Shown in pieces: positions 4,809-5,187 of a DNA stretch of 5,187 nt. This DNA comes from Candidatus Bathyarchaeota archaeon. GTDB taxonomy: Archaea > Thermoproteota > Bathyarchaeia > TCS64. The position numbers and the translations under genes were made by a program. Each line of letters begins with the position of its first letter. Position 1 is the first letter of the stretch. The DNA is taken from positions 1-5,187 of the forward strand of contig VGJH01000101.1 of the NCBI GenBank assembly GCA_016867505.1, written 5' to 3'. The notes under the pieces are model-generated. The model saw only the letters and a list, made by a program, of their open reading frames with translations, searched no databases and had not been told where the DNA came from.

Positions 4809-5187
4809 GTGAAAAAGCTGACAGTTGCTTTGGCGGGGAATGCGAATGTTGGTAAGAGTGTTGTATTTAACCAATTAACTGGATTGCATCAGCATGTAGG
4901 TAATTGGCCTGGGAAGACCGTCAAGAGGGCAGAGGGTACATTAAGTTTTAATGGTTACACAATTGATGTCGTTGACTTACCAGGGATCTATAGTTTAAGT
5001 ACCTTTAGTTTAGAAGAGAGAGTGAGCAGAGAATACATTGCTCTTGAGCATCCTGATGCTTTAATCAATGTTGTTGATGCATCTTCCTTGGAGAGGAACC
5101 TATTTTTCACGATTCAGCTTCTAGAGCTTGAGCCACATCTAATCATAGGTTTGAATCAGATGGATATCGCTGAGAAGAAGGGGATAA
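4809..5187 (+). CDS. feoB: FeoB, ferrous iron transporter, N-terminal G domain (partial, runs off window)
   Basis: FeoB is the membrane permease for Fe2+ with an N-terminal GTPase domain; only the first 126 residues are present. The G1 P-loop is GNANVGKS (10-17), followed by VVFNQLTG. The switch region [17 protein letters not shown] (27-43) supplies G2 Thr37, G3 is DLPG (56-59) followed by IYSL, and G4 is NQMD (116-119). The G5 motif, any GDI domain and the membrane part lie beyond the window. P-loop Ala11 replaces the common Pro and G4 has Gln where many FeoB have Met or Lys; I believe both occur in archaeal FeoB. GTG 4809 is chosen because it puts [11 protein letters not shown] just before the P-loop and has AAAGGGG five nt upstream. 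An in-frame TTG at 4764 would add 15 residues. It is probably co-transcribed with feoA and controlled by the palindrome at 4313-4328. Confidence 0.95.
   Translation, partial: MKKLTVALAGNANVGKSVVFNQLTGLHQHVGNWPGKTVKRAEGTLSFNGYTIDVVDLPGIYSLSTFSLEERVSREYIALEHPDALINVVDASSLERNLFFTIQLLELEPHLIIGLNQMDIAEKKGI

Noticed and set aside
1..5187. CRISPR arrays, tRNA or rRNA genes, insertion sequences with terminal repeats, defence systems
   Set aside because: No regularly spaced repeats, cloverleaf-like segments, transposase motifs or terminal inverted repeats with target duplications were seen on either strand.

Overview
The window looks archaeal. It is AT-rich, several genes are preceded by TATA-like boxes rather than bacterial -35/-10 elements, one gene has a TATA-like box at the spacing expected for a leaderless mRNA, Shine-Dalgarno-like sites are of the GGTGA type, and GTG/TTG starts are likely. 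The FeoB N-terminus (GNANVGKS P-loop, [11 protein letters not shown]) resembles archaeal FeoB as I remember it. I cannot place it below domain level. An uncultured, probably anaerobic lineage is a guess based only on the ferrous-iron uptake genes.

Layout. At 24-197 (+) is a 57-residue putative zinc-binding protein whose frame stays open to the window edge. It converges on 284-530 (-), a wrecked ABC-transporter operon: the first ~29 codons of an ATPase gene are joined, out of frame, to the last ~51 codons of an ABC-2 permease gene, so most of both genes is missing. At 610-1785 (-) is a complete 12-helix major facilitator superfamily (MFS) efflux-type transporter. A ~220-bp AT-rich divergent promoter region separates it from 2005-2751 (+), a ZIP-family divalent metal transporter of the GufA type. 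Next on the + strand are a TRZ/ATZ-like amidohydrolase (2792-4246), an intergenic region with a hairpin and a strong palindrome, feoA (4333-4752, start uncertain) and the first 126 codons of feoB (4809 to the window end).

How the genes may work together. The + strand genes from 2005 onward centre on divalent metals: ZIP transport (Zn/Fe/Mn), a metal-dependent hydrolase, and ferrous-iron uptake by FeoA/FeoB. The 16-bp palindrome TTTAGGCTTGCCTAAA lies between the TATA box and the predicted start of the feoAB transcript. It resembles operators of DtxR/IdeR-type metal-dependent repressors, so iron-repressed feoAB is the best-supported regulatory inference here. The minus-strand side is transporter territory (MFS plus the collapsed ABC operon) with no visible functional link to metals.

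I found no CRISPR array, insertion sequence, rRNA, tRNA or convincing novel multi-gene system. The most informative unexpected items are the ABC deletion scar and the feoAB operator.
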